Shown one piece after another: positions 38,058 to 46,040 of a stretch of 64,000 nucleotides of DNA; position 1 is the first letter of the stretch; every line of letters begins with the position of its first letter. A program made the position numbers and the translations under genes. Origin of the DNA: Marinobacter gelidimuriae (GTDB taxonomy: Bacteria > Pseudomonadota > Gammaproteobacteria > Pseudomonadales > Oleiphilaceae); contig NZ_KB889897.1 in assembly GCF_000372805.1 (NCBI RefSeq), positions 1-64,000 on the forward strand, in the 5' to 3' direction. The notes beneath the pieces are model-generated. The model did not search any database. It was given only the letters and a program-made list of their open reading frames with translations, and was not told the DNA's origin.

Positions 38058-38169
38058 TATGACACTGGAAGAACGCCTTTCAAAACTGTGCGGAGCCATG
38101 GATGGCGGAGCTCAAGCGCCACATGGATGTGCTTAAGCGTGTTTTGAAAGGCGTTCTTCCAGTGTCATA
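38058..38169. repeat. 112-bp palindromic element with 29-bp perfect terminal inverted repeats
   Basis: Arms 38058-38086 and 38141-38169 (outer end TATGACACTGG) are exact inverted copies. The 54-bp centre starts TGTGCGGAGCCATGG and contains the sequence shared with copy 1 near 34232. It lies entirely in the 210-bp gap between nosD and nosZ. It could fold into a long stem and looks like a small repeated mobile element or REP-type repeat. No transposase is present. It can also be read as a short ORF starting at 38059, but that is probably incidental. Confidence 0.85.
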
Positions 38170-38186
38170 TTCCTCCGAAACATTGT

Positions 38187-38218
38187 AAAAAGCCGAAGCC
38201 CCAAAACGGGGCTCCGGC
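38187..38218 (-). terminator. Terminator after nosZ
   Basis: On the minus strand GCCGGAGCCCC pairs with GGGGCTTCGGC (one G-T pair) around GTTTT and is followed by TTTTT. It lies 12 bp after the nosZ stop and separates nosRZ from nosDFYL. Confidence 0.88.
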
Positions 38219-38229
38219 CAAACACTACA

Positions 38230-40128
38230 TCAGGCCTTTTCGACCATCATTCGTCCACGCATCTCCATATGCAGCGCATGGCAGAACCAGTTGCAGTAGT
38301 ACCAGTGCACGCCTGGCTTATCAGCGATAAAGGTCACCGACGATGTCTGCTGTGGGCTGATTTCCATCTGCACCCCGTGATTCACCATGCAAAAACCATG
38401 GGTCACGTCCTCGATCGTATCCAGGTTGGTAACGTAAACCGTCACCTCATTGCCCTGCTTAACCTTGAACTCGGTTGTGTTAAACATCGGCGCCACAGAC
38501 GTCATGTAAACGCGAACCTTATTACCGTCGCGGATTATCTTGTTATCGCCTTCCAGCGTGACACCGTCTTTCTTCGCCTGCTCGCGGGCACTGGCAAAGA
38601 AAGGGTCATCGCGGCTGTAGATTTTCTGGGTTTTGATCTGATCGCGACGCACAAGAATGCAATCGTGCGGCTCAGCGTACGCGGGGCCGTCGTGAACCAA
38701 CTTCATTTCATCCCCGGAAATATCAATCAGCTGATCGTTTTCTGGGTGCAATGGCCCTACTGGCAAGAACCGGTCTTTGGAGAACTTCGACAGTACCACC
38801 AACCACTTACCATCCGCATCGCGGGTTTCGGTCAGCGATGCGTGGTTATGGCCTGGCTGGTAATGCACGTCTAGCTTCTGACGCAGGTAGTTTACGTCTT
38901 CACCATTATAGTACTTGATCGCGTCGGCAATGTTCCACTTAACGATCTGGCTATCAATAAACAACGTGGTGTAGGCGTTGCCACGGCCGTCGTACGTGGT
39001 GTGCAGAGGCCCAAGACCCAGCTCCGGTTCTGCGACAATCACGTCACGCAGCTCGATTTTGTCGTTAAACACATCGTCCAGCTTGTCGATGGCAATCACC
39101 GAACAGGTTGGCGACAGCTTGCCGGCGGCAATGAAGTACTTGCCATCCGGTGAGGTATTCACGCCGTGCGGGTTCTTCGGCACCGGAATGTATCGGGTCA
39201 GCTTGGATTTACCGCGGCCATCCACCACGGGCACTTTGGAATCGCCCAGAGTTTTGAACTCGCCGTTTTTAACCGCTTGCTCAATACGCTCAACGTTAAA
39301 CACTACCACCCAGTCGCGGTCGTTGCGCATGGTACCGGCCAAATCCCCGGCTTTTTCCGAGTTGTAGCATGTAGATGCCGCGTATTTACCGGTATAGTCA
39401 GCGTCGGTGTTGTCCAGGTTGCCGTCAACAATCACCTGCCAGGCCATTTCCATGGTCTCCGCGTCTAGCGCGTTAAACATGGTGAAGCTGTTTTCCAGCG
39501 AGAAATCACTGCCGTCGTTCGGATGCGGAATCACGAATTCGGCGTTGCAGAATACGTACTTGGTATAGGGCACTTTCTGCAAACGCAAGCCGTGAATAGC
39601 CTGCACGTTAGGAACAGTTGTGATTTTGTCACAGCGCATAATGTCCAGGCGAATACGCGCTACGCGGGAGTTTGCCTTGTCATTAATGAACAGATATTTG
39701 CCGTCGTAACGGCCATCCGTCATGGAAATATGCGGGTGGTGGGAATCGCCGTTCAGCAATGTGTTGTCATGTCCCAACACATCTTTACTCTCGTTGGTAA
39801 TACCCCAACCAATGGCGCCGTCCAGATTAAAAACAGGAATGCGAATAAGCTCGCGCATCGACGGTACGCCCATTACCCGGACTTCACCGGACTGACCACC
39901 ACTCCAGAAACCGTAGTACTCATCCAGCTCGCCCGGACCCACGTCAATGTTATTGCGTGCTTCTTTGGCGGCGGCCGCAAAAGCCTCACGGCTCATGACT
40001 GCGCCGCCCAGACCGGCCACACCGGCTACGCCAGCCACCGCGGTGGCACCCAGAAAACGCCGGCGACTCAGGCCGAGATGTTCCGTTTTCGCCAGTTCTT
40101 TATGACCTTGCTCATGGTCTTTGCTCAT
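38230..40128 (-). CDS. nosZ: Nitrous oxide reductase (clade I, Tat-exported)
   Basis: NosZ reduces N2O to N2 in the periplasm, the last denitrification step. From ATG 40128 it has 632 residues with a Tat signal (S-R-R-R-F-L-G near 21). CuZ histidines are in H-H-P-H, N-P-H-G-V-N-T-S, P-G-H-N-H-A-S and E-P-H-D-C. The C-terminal CuA site is H-W-Y-Y-C-N-W-F-C-H-A-L-H-M-E-M. Clade I follows from the Tat signal and the presence of NosR. An earlier ATG at 40191 overlaps the nosR stop and would add 21 residues; GGAG before 40128 and family length favour 40128. Confidence 0.97.
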   Translation of the reverse strand: MSKDHEQGHKELAKTEHLGLSRRRFLGATAVAGVAGVAGLGGAVMSREAFAAAAKEARNNIDVGPGELDEYYGFWSGGQSGEVRVMGVPSMRELIRIPVFNLDGAIGWGITNESKDVLGHDNTLLNGDSHHPHISMTDGRYDGKYLFINDKANSRVARIRLDIMRCDKITTVPNVQAIHGLRLQKVPYTKYVFCNAEFVIPHPNDGSDFSLENSFTMFNALDAETMEMAWQVIVDGNLDNTDADYTGKYAASTCYNSEKAGDLAGTMRNDRDWVVVFNVERIEQAVKNGEFKTLGDSKVPVVDGRGKSKLTRYIPVPKNPHGVNTSPDGKYFIAAGKLSPTCSVIAIDKLDDVFNDKIELRDVIVAEPELGLGPLHTTYDGRGNAYTTLFIDSQIVKWNIADAIKYYNGEDVNYLRQKLDVHYQPGHNHASLTETRDADGKWLVVLSKFSKDRFLPVGPLHPENDQLIDISGDEMKLVHDGPAYAEPHDCILVRRDQIKTQKIYSRDDPFFASAREQAKKDGVTLEGDNKIIRDGNKVRVYMTSVAPMFNTTEFKVKQGNEVTVYVTNLDTIEDVTHGFCMVNHGVQMEISPQQTSSVTFIADKPGVHWYYCNWFCHALHMEMRGRMMVEKA

Positions 40129-40187
40129 GATGCTCAACTCCGTTTCAGTTTTGGGGGGTTGTTCTTTTTTCGTTATGGCACTGCTTT

Positions 40188-42353
40188 TCATTTCACTTCG
40201 ACGACTGGAATCTGTTCCGGGCGCCCCGGCGAATTTTGGCCACGGCGCTTGCCGCGGTGCTTCACAATCAACGGCGGGCACTTGTTGTCGTCGAAATAAG
40301 TCACCTGGCAGTCAAGGCAGTAGTGGCATTCCATGAAATTGATGGTGCCGTCTGGGTGAATGGCCTGTACCTCGCATTCTTTTTCGCACAGACGGCAGGG
40401 GGTGCCACATTCCTTGCGACGCTTGAGCCAGTCGAATACCCGCAGCTTGGTGGGCAGCGCCAGCGCGGCGCCCAGCGGGCACAGGTAGCGGCAATATACC
40501 TTGCGGGTGAACAGGTTGATCACCAGCAACACCACCGCGTAGAGCACAAACGGCCAGGTGCGGGCGAAATGTAAGGTAATGGAGGTTTTGAAAGGTTCGA
40601 TTTCCGCCAGTCTTTCGGCCATCGCCATGGATTCCAGCGACACCCCGAAAAGCACCAGAAGAATGATGTACTTGATGGCCCAAAGGCGTTCGTGCACGGC
40701 AAACGGCACGTTGTACTGGGGTATTTTTAGCTTGCGGGCGATTTCATTCAGCAACTCTTGCAGCGCACCAAACGGGCACAGCCAACCGCAATAGACCGCG
40801 CGCCCCCAGAGCAACACAATGCCCGCCACCACGGCCCACAATATGAACATGATCGGGTCAATCAGGAACGTCTGCCAGCTAAAGCCAGACATGAAGCTGT
40901 GCACAAAGGTCAGCACGTTCACGATGGACAACTGGCCCAAGGCGTACCAGCCAATAAAGAACAGGGTGTAGGTAAGAAAGCCGTGGCGAATCCAGCGGGT
41001 TAAATTGGGCCGCTTTACCAGCCAGTCCTGAAAAAACAGGACAAACAGCAGCACCAATATGCCCGCGCCCAACACCACAATCTGGAACTGTTTCTGGTAC
41101 CACACCTGCACCCACATGGGTTGGGTTTCCAGCCATTCTTCCTGGCTGACCACAACGTCCGCACGGGTGTAATACTGCTCGGGTAGCTGGTACTCCAGCG
41201 GGAACACCTGGAATTTGCTGTCCAGCGGGCCGGTCTGGCGCTTTACGGTCAGTTCGAGGGTCCAGGGCGTGCCCGGGTCAAAGTTGTACTGTTGGCGGAT
41301 AATGAAGATCGCCATTTCGGAAAATTCGGGCATTCCCTCGCTGTACACATCGCTTAAACGATAAAAATCGAGATCGCGGAAGTTGAAGGTGTCACCAAAC
41401 TGGCGAATCTGAATGCGGTCGAAAATACCGCCGCGCACATAGCCGGAGCCCTTGAACGAATAGGAGCCGCTGGCCATCACCGCAATAGCGTGTTCGCCTT
41501 CTTTCAGTAGAGAATTCAGCCATTCGTACTGGCTTTCACCCAGCAGATTGCGGCCAATGGTGGGGGCGTCCAGATAGGCTGTATACAGGTCTATCAATGC
41601 GTCTTCACGCTGATCGGGAGCGGCGGCCTCTACGCCTTCCGCGTCGGTGCCTTTAAACGAGTCATCCACTTGGCCACGGGTCAGCAGCAGGCGGCGAATG
41701 GAGCCATCGTCCGTCAGTTGCTGCCAGTTGGCTTGCTGAAACTGCTCGTTATTAACCGCCGCAATGGGTGGTCGCTTTACGCCCGCATCTTCCACCAAGC
41801 CAAGTTCTACGCCGACTCTGTGGGCCGTACGCATGATGACTTCGTTCACCACCATCACCGTAACGGTCGCGCCGGACAGGCCGTCTACTGCCACTTTGCG
41901 CTCGTTCGTGTTGCCGCCCACAGTAACCCGCTGATCAGCTTTCAGACCGGTGTACTGGTCAGTAAAGTCGTGCAGTTTGTACTCGGGGATACCGACCAGC
42001 AAAATCGGCTCGGAGTGATGAATCACGCGGGTTTTAAGGATTTCGCCGTCGGTATTCATCAATACCTGAATGTTCAGGGGTTTGCCCGAATAGGCGGGCG
42101 TTTGCACGAAATCGAGGCTTTGGTAGGTGTAGCCCACCAGCTCTTCGCCGGCGAAGAGCTCGCCAATGGCGCGATTGCTATCGCGGAGGCGCACTTCGGT
42201 TACCTGGGGCAGGTTTTGCGTGATCACTTGGCGACCGGCAACCGGCTGGTATTGGTCAACAGGATCGGCTTTTACATGGGTGACGCCTGCGAGCAGTGCC
42301 AGTACCAACGCCATTACAATCAGATTTACGGTATTGCTGAAACGGATACTCAC
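40188..42353 (-). CDS. nosR: NosR, membrane flavoprotein/ferredoxin for N2O reduction
   Basis: NosR feeds electrons from the quinol pool to NosZ and is needed for its expression. The 721-residue protein has a signal segment, then a periplasmic FMN-binding domain with D-G-L-S-G-A-T-V-T near 160. Membrane helices follow with C-G-W-L-C-P-F-G and C-R-Y-L-C-P-L-G, then two [4Fe-4S] motifs (C-x3-C-x2-C-x3-C and C-H-Y-C-L-D-C-Q...C-P). No NosX/ApbE flavin transferase gene is in this window, so FMN attachment must rely on one elsewhere. Its stop overlaps a possible nosZ start. Confidence 0.96.
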   Translation of the reverse strand: MSIRFSNTVNLIVMALVLALLAGVTHVKADPVDQYQPVAGRQVITQNLPQVTEVRLRDSNRAIGELFAGEELVGYTYQSLDFVQTPAYSGKPLNIQVLMNTDGEILKTRVIHHSEPILLVGIPEYKLHDFTDQYTGLKADQRVTVGGNTNERKVAVDGLSGATVTVMVVNEVIMRTAHRVGVELGLVEDAGVKRPPIAAVNNEQFQQANWQQLTDDGSIRRLLLTRGQVDDSFKGTDAEGVEAAAPDQREDALIDLYTAYLDAPTIGRNLLGESQYEWLNSLLKEGEHAIAVMASGSYSFKGSGYVRGGIFDRIQIRQFGDTFNFRDLDFYRLSDVYSEGMPEFSEMAIFIIRQQYNFDPGTPWTLELTVKRQTGPLDSKFQVFPLEYQLPEQYYTRADVVVSQEEWLETQPMWVQVWYQKQFQIVVLGAGILVLLFVLFFQDWLVKRPNLTRWIRHGFLTYTLFFIGWYALGQLSIVNVLTFVHSFMSGFSWQTFLIDPIMFILWAVVAGIVLLWGRAVYCGWLCPFGALQELLNEIARKLKIPQYNVPFAVHERLWAIKYIILLVLFGVSLESMAMAERLAEIEPFKTSITLHFARTWPFVLYAVVLLVINLFTRKVYCRYLCPLGAALALPTKLRVFDWLKRRKECGTPCRLCEKECEVQAIHPDGTINFMECHYCLDCQVTYFDDNKCPPLIVKHRGKRRGQNSPGRPEQIPVVEVK

Positions 42354-42412
42354 AACATGTCCCCGCTGACGATAGGTGCTGCACAGATTAGATTATTTAA
42401 AAGTAATTAAAA

Positions 42413-42453
42413 TACCCCTTACTGGATACACCTAGGAGGCTATTGATACCTCC
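42413..42453. promoter_or_regulatory. Cluster of NarL-like heptamers upstream of nosR
   Basis: TACCCCT at 42413-42419 is a perfect TACYYMT heptamer, and TACACCT at 42427 and TACCTCC at 42447 are near matches on the same strand. AGGAGG (42434-42439) and CCTCCT (42449-42454) can also pair. The stretch lies 60-100 bp upstream of nosR. The spacing is not the classic 7-2-7, so the call is tentative. Confidence 0.35.
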
Positions 42454-42464
42454 TCTATCTCTGA

Positions 42465-42866
42465 TTAGCCGAGGCTAACCGCTTCGCCGCTGACGTCTAA
42501 AGGCAGATAATTGCCGACGTGGCCCATGCGAATGCTTTCGACCATCATGGTCATGGGCTGCTGTGCTTCGTCGCTGGACGGGGGCACGCCGCCACGGCCA
42601 GACATAGCCGCCACGAATACAACGTCCCAGTTCTGACCCGTGTTGCGGGACTCGTCCACCAGCTGACTGAAATCTGCGACTTCGGCAGGGGTTTTATCCA
42701 CGCAGACCACCGGCGTAAGTGCGCCGCCCTCGCCCCGCTCAAAAGCTGCGAGCTCCTCTGCAGAGGCCGAGTCTGGCAATTCGGCGCGGCAAAACACAAA
42801 CAAAAGGCGCTGGGGTTCGTGTTCCTGCCCGGTAGCGGCAATCAATTCGCGGTAATTGCTGATCAT
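42465..42866 (-). CDS. Conserved hypothetical protein of denitrification clusters
   Basis: The 133-residue soluble protein starts M-I-S-N-Y-R-E-L-I-A-A and contains Q-R-L-L-F-V-F-C-R-A-E-L, V-V-C-V-D-K-T-P-A-E-V and W-D-V-V-F-V-A-A-M-S-G-R-G-G. Similar proteins sit next to nar and nos genes in Pseudomonas and relatives and are sometimes mislabelled as ribonucleotide reductase subunits; no such active-site motif is present. The function is unknown. It lies between the Dnr-type regulator and nosR on the same strand, which suggests a role tied to anaerobic respiration. Confidence 0.65.
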   Translation of the reverse strand: MISNYRELIAATGQEHEPQRLLFVFCRAELPDSASAEELAAFERGEGGALTPVVCVDKTPAEVADFSQLVDESRNTGQNWDVVFVAAMSGRGGVPPSSDEAQQPMTMMVESIRMGHVGNYLPLDVSGEAVSLG

Positions 42867-42891
42867 TTCATAAATCCTTATAAAATGGTGA

Positions 42892-43644
42892 CTATTGGCT
42901 TATCTGAATCAGCTTGCTCGGGTCGGAAATAAACACCCGGCTGCGATTTACCCGCACTAAGCCGTTGGCTTTCAGCTCCGCCAGAATACGTGAGAAAGTT
43001 TCCGGCTGCATGGCAAGGCGCGACGCCACCAGGCATTTGGGCAGTGGCAATTCCACTTCACCACCCTGCTCGCTGCCTTCTGGCAACAAATCCATCAGAT
43101 AGCGAATCAACCGATCGCGGGCGCTTTGCACGGTCATGATTTCAAGATCGTGAAAACGGGTCACCGCGCGCATCGCGTAGTGGCGCAAGACGGCCTGGGT
43201 ATAGCTGTGATTGGTGTCCAGCAAGTCCTGATACGCTTTCACCGGAATCATCAGCACTTCGCTGGTTTTCAGGGCTTCGGCGTAACAGGCGTAGCGGGCC
43301 GGATCGGCGTATATCATCACTTCGGCAATGCAGTCGCCTGGCGCGATGCTGTCCAGAGTGCGGTCGATGCCTGATGCATCCAGCCGGTACAAGCGCAAAC
43401 GGCCCGACAACACAAAGAAGAAATGGTGGGCCGGCATGTCCTGGCGATACAGCAACTGGTGATGGCCCAACCGCAAGCGGCGGGCATGATGCAGAAGTTC
43501 TTGCAGGTCGTCTTCTTCCAGAGCGCTGAACATGGCGTGGTTGCGCAACAGCGTCAGGCTGTCTTTTTGGTCACTGGATTTGACCGCCATCAGAACCGGT
43601 TTGGCATAGTTCATGGGGGTATCGGCAGCCTGTATCATCGCCAT
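42892..43644 (-). CDS. dnr: Crp/Fnr family regulator, Dnr type
   Basis: It probably activates denitrification genes in response to nitric oxide. The protein has a cyclic-nucleotide-like domain (residues about 25-140) and a winged helix with recognition segment C-L-V-A-S-R-L-A-M-Q-P-E-T-F-S-R-I-L. The E-x-S-R type motif (E-T-F-S-R) predicts binding to TTGAT-type half-sites. It lacks the N-terminal cysteines of FNR/Anr, so it should not sense oxygen through an Fe-S cluster. ATG 43644 has AGAGGA upstream. A NarL-like dyad lies about 80 bp upstream. Confidence 0.85.
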   Translation of the reverse strand: MAMIQAADTPMNYAKPVLMAVKSSDQKDSLTLLRNHAMFSALEEDDLQELLHHARRLRLGHHQLLYRQDMPAHHFFFVLSGRLRLYRLDASGIDRTLDSIAPGDCIAEVMIYADPARYACYAEALKTSEVLMIPVKAYQDLLDTNHSYTQAVLRHYAMRAVTRFHDLEIMTVQSARDRLIRYLMDLLPEGSEQGGEVELPLPKCLVASRLAMQPETFSRILAELKANGLVRVNRSRVFISDPSKLIQISQ

Positions 43645-43720
43645 GATGAAGTCCTCTTTGGCATGTTCATGCATTCATAATCAATGTATGAATACTAGAG
43701 GGATCGACTGCAAAAATCGC

Positions 43721-43736
43721 TCCCTCTTAGGAGGTA
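43721..43736. promoter_or_regulatory. Putative NarL site upstream of dnr
   Basis: Read toward dnr the site is TACCTCC, two bases, AGAGGGA, which matches the NarL 7-2-7 dyad except for the left innermost base and one base of the right half. It lies 77 bp upstream of the dnr start, which would place dnr under NarL. Confidence 0.5.
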
Positions 43737-43748
43737 ACCCATTAGCCA

Positions 43749-44555
43749 TTACTGCATCAGCGGTGAATCCGGCAGTTCCAGATCAACCCCTTTAACACCG
43801 GCTTCGGCCGCTAACACCTGCAAGTACTGGCGGCAAGCGCGGCGGGTCACACTTTCGCTCAGGTACTGGCGGATTTTTGGTTTTACATGCTCGTAAGGCA
43901 ATGGCTGGCCATCAATGCGCTGGTCTACGCGCACAATGTGGTAGCCGTACCGGGTTTCGATCAGCTCGGAATGCAGGCCTTCCTTCAAATTCAGCACCGG
44001 GCGCTCAAACTCGTCTACAGTCTGGCCTTTACTGATCTGCCCGAGGCTACCGCTCTGGTGGCGGGATTCGCAGGCTGAATACTGCTTGGCCAGGTCATCA
44101 AACCGTGAACGACCTTCAAACAGCACTTTCAGCAACTGATCCCCTACTTCTTCCTGGCGCATAAGCTCGGCCACGTCATCCGGTGCCGCCGCCAGCAATA
44201 TGTGGCTCACGGCCATTACCACCGGGCTGCAAAACCGCCTGGGATTGGCGTTAAAGAAGCGCTCGCAGTCCTGCTCTGTCGGGTCTGGAACACCCAGCTC
44301 TGATTCAAGCACTTTGGCGATACGGTCTTCTTCATCCAGCTCTTCAGGCAGTTTCAACAGCCTGGCCTGATCCAGCAGCAACTGCCTTATTACCAGGCTT
44401 TTGGCCGCGTCGTGCCAGGCCGTCGCGGCTTCTTCGGCGGGGTGATACTGCATTTCCCGCGCTATATCGTCTTCGTTGATCAGCGTGTCGCCAACGTAGA
44501 CCGGCGGGAACCGGTTTCTGGGTTGTTCAGCATCACCAATAGGAATCAATTGCAT
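43749..44555 (-). CDS. Parvulin-type peptidyl-prolyl isomerase of the nar operon
   Basis: The 268-residue protein has a helical NifM-like N-terminal part and a PpiC rotamase domain: V-S-H-I-L-L-A near 119, G-S-L-G-Q-I-S-K-G-Q-T-V-x-E-F-E near 173, and G-Y-H-I-V-R-V near 213. No signal peptide is evident, so it should act in the cytoplasm. Genes like it follow narI in Pseudomonas-type nar operons and are thought to help NarG maturation. It starts 24 bp after narI. Confidence 0.88.
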   Translation of the reverse strand: MQLIPIGDAEQPRNRFPPVYVGDTLINEDDIAREMQYHPAEEAATAWHDAAKSLVIRQLLLDQARLLKLPEELDEEDRIAKVLESELGVPDPTEQDCERFFNANPRRFCSPVVMAVSHILLAAAPDDVAELMRQEEVGDQLLKVLFEGRSRFDDLAKQYSACESRHQSGSLGQISKGQTVDEFERPVLNLKEGLHSELIETRYGYHIVRVDQRIDGQPLPYEHVKPKIRQYLSESVTRRACRQYLQVLAAEAGVKGVDLELPDSPLMQ

Positions 44556-44579
44556 GGTATTACCCTCTTCACGATGGAC

Positions 44580-45257
44580 CTAAACCCGCTTACGCACCAC
44601 TTGGTACTTGCGGCCGAAATACTCCAGTGGCACGCTTAGCATGTGCACCAGACGGGTAAACGGGAACAGCACAAAGATGGTCAGACCCAGGAAAATATGA
44701 GTCTTGTAGATCCAGTGCACACCGGCAATATGCGATGCGGCATCACCCTGGAAGGTCAGAATACCCTGCGCCCAGGACGCCAGTAGCAACATGGTGCTGC
44801 CATCCAGATGGCCCAATGTGGGGTAAATGGTCAGCATGCCCAGCGCAACCTGAACCATCAGTATCACAATGATCATATTGTCAGAGAAAGTACTGCTAGC
44901 TTGAACCCGCGGATTGGTCAGGCGGCGAACCGCCAACGCGACACCACCGATCAACGCCATGATTCCGGCGATGCCGCCCACGACAATCGCCATTACCTGT
45001 TTGGTGCCGGCGCTCATAAAGGGCTCATACACAAAGTGCGGCGTCAGCAAGCCCACGAAGTGGCCAAAGAAGATCACCAATACGCCCACGTGGAACATCA
45101 CGCTGGCCCACACCATGTTTTTCTTGCTTAAAATCTGGCTGGACTGGGCGCGCCAGGTAAACTGGCTGTTATCGTAGCGGGCCCAGGTACCAACCAACAT
45201 AATCAGAATGGCAATGTAAGGATAAATCCCGAACACCAGTGTATTTAAATAGGACAT
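44580..45257 (-). CDS. narI: Respiratory nitrate reductase, gamma subunit (cytochrome b)
   Basis: NarI anchors NarGH and passes quinol electrons through two hemes b. The 225 residues form five hydrophobic helices starting L-N-T-L-V-F-G-I-Y-P-Y-I-A. Heme-ligand histidines are visible in M-F-H-V-G-V near 56, F-F-G-H-F-V-G near 65, and H-I-A-G-V-H-W-I-Y-K-T-H and R-L-V-H-M near the end. AGGAGGAG precedes the ATG. It follows narJ closely and precedes the PpiC-type gene. Confidence 0.95.
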   Translation of the reverse strand: MSYLNTLVFGIYPYIAILIMLVGTWARYDNSQFTWRAQSSQILSKKNMVWASVMFHVGVLVIFFGHFVGLLTPHFVYEPFMSAGTKQVMAIVVGGIAGIMALIGGVALAVRRLTNPRVQASSTFSDNMIIVILMVQVALGMLTIYPTLGHLDGSTMLLLASWAQGILTFQGDAASHIAGVHWIYKTHIFLGLTIFVLFPFTRLVHMLSVPLEYFGRKYQVVRKRV

Positions 45258-45277
45258 TGTTCTCTCCTCCTACGCGC

Positions 45278-46030
45278 TCAGGCGTTGCTCACCGGTTGTT
45301 GAGCCGGGCGAGGTGTGACATCCGCCATCAGCTGGTCGCTCAAGTGAATGGTCTGGGTTTGCTCCAGCTCACGGCGGCGCTGACCTATCACACCACCGGT
45401 GCTGCAGGAGCTGCCCTGATCATCCACAAACTTCACCATTTCCTCTTCCCACACTTTATCCAGCGCTTCGGGGGTGTCGTCGCGCTCTTCTGACGCCACA
45501 ATTTTCGCCAGCTCTTTGCGGTCGGTTTTGCGGCCGGATAGCTCCAGTAGCGCATCCATTATTCCGTGGTACACGCTTTCACGCTGGTACAGACGCTCAC
45601 CCAGCAAGCCCAGAATGTGGTGAATATCTTCCAGCCAGTTTTTGATTTCTTCCCATGGCCGGGTAGACAAATACTCCATAAACAGCGGCAGATAATCCGG
45701 CAGTTCGCGAGCATCAATCTCCAGACCGTTGGTTTTGTATTGCTCCATCAGGTCTACCATCGCCTGCCCACGATCGCGGGATTCGCCGTGCACGTGCTCG
45801 AACAACAGCAGGGAGGTAGCGCGGCCCCTGTCAAAGGTGGCTACGTAGCTTTCCTGCAAGTCCAGCAGATTGCCGTCGCAGAGCATGTCAATGCAGCGCA
45901 GCAACTGCTCTTTGTTTTTGCGCGGCAAGCGGCTGTCTTCCAGCACCGCAGCCGTCAGCTCATCGCGGCCACGCTGCAGGTCGGCGTTCGGGTATTCCAG
46001 CAACAGCGCCATCACTTTTAGAATTTTCAT
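45278..46030 (-). CDS. narJ: Nitrate reductase molybdenum cofactor assembly chaperone
   Basis: NarJ is a cytoplasmic chaperone that holds apo-NarGH while the cofactor is inserted. The all-helical protein of about 250 residues has L-L-E-Y-P-N-A-D-L near residue 10, Y-V-A-T-F-D-R-G-R-A-T-S-L-L-L-F-E-H-V-H-G-E-S-R near 62, and P-D-Y-L-P-L-F-M-E-Y-L near 104. These are NarJ signatures. ATG 46030 is chosen because GAGGAG lies nine bases upstream. It lies in the normal nar order G-H-J-I. Confidence 0.94.
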   Translation of the reverse strand: MKILKVMALLLEYPNADLQRGRDELTAAVLEDSRLPRKNKEQLLRCIDMLCDGNLLDLQESYVATFDRGRATSLLLFEHVHGESRDRGQAMVDLMEQYKTNGLEIDARELPDYLPLFMEYLSTRPWEEIKNWLEDIHHILGLLGERLYQRESVYHGIMDALLELSGRKTDRKELAKIVASEERDDTPEALDKVWEEEMVKFVDDQGSSCSTGGVIGQRRRELEQTQTIHLSDQLMADVTPRPAQQPVSNA

Positions 46031-46040
46031 AATCTGCTCC

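Noticed and set aside
38059..38136. Short ORF starting at the left arm of the palindromic element
   Set aside because: It is wholly inside the inverted-repeat element and stops within it; copy 1 does not preserve a matching frame with a start, so coding is unlikely.
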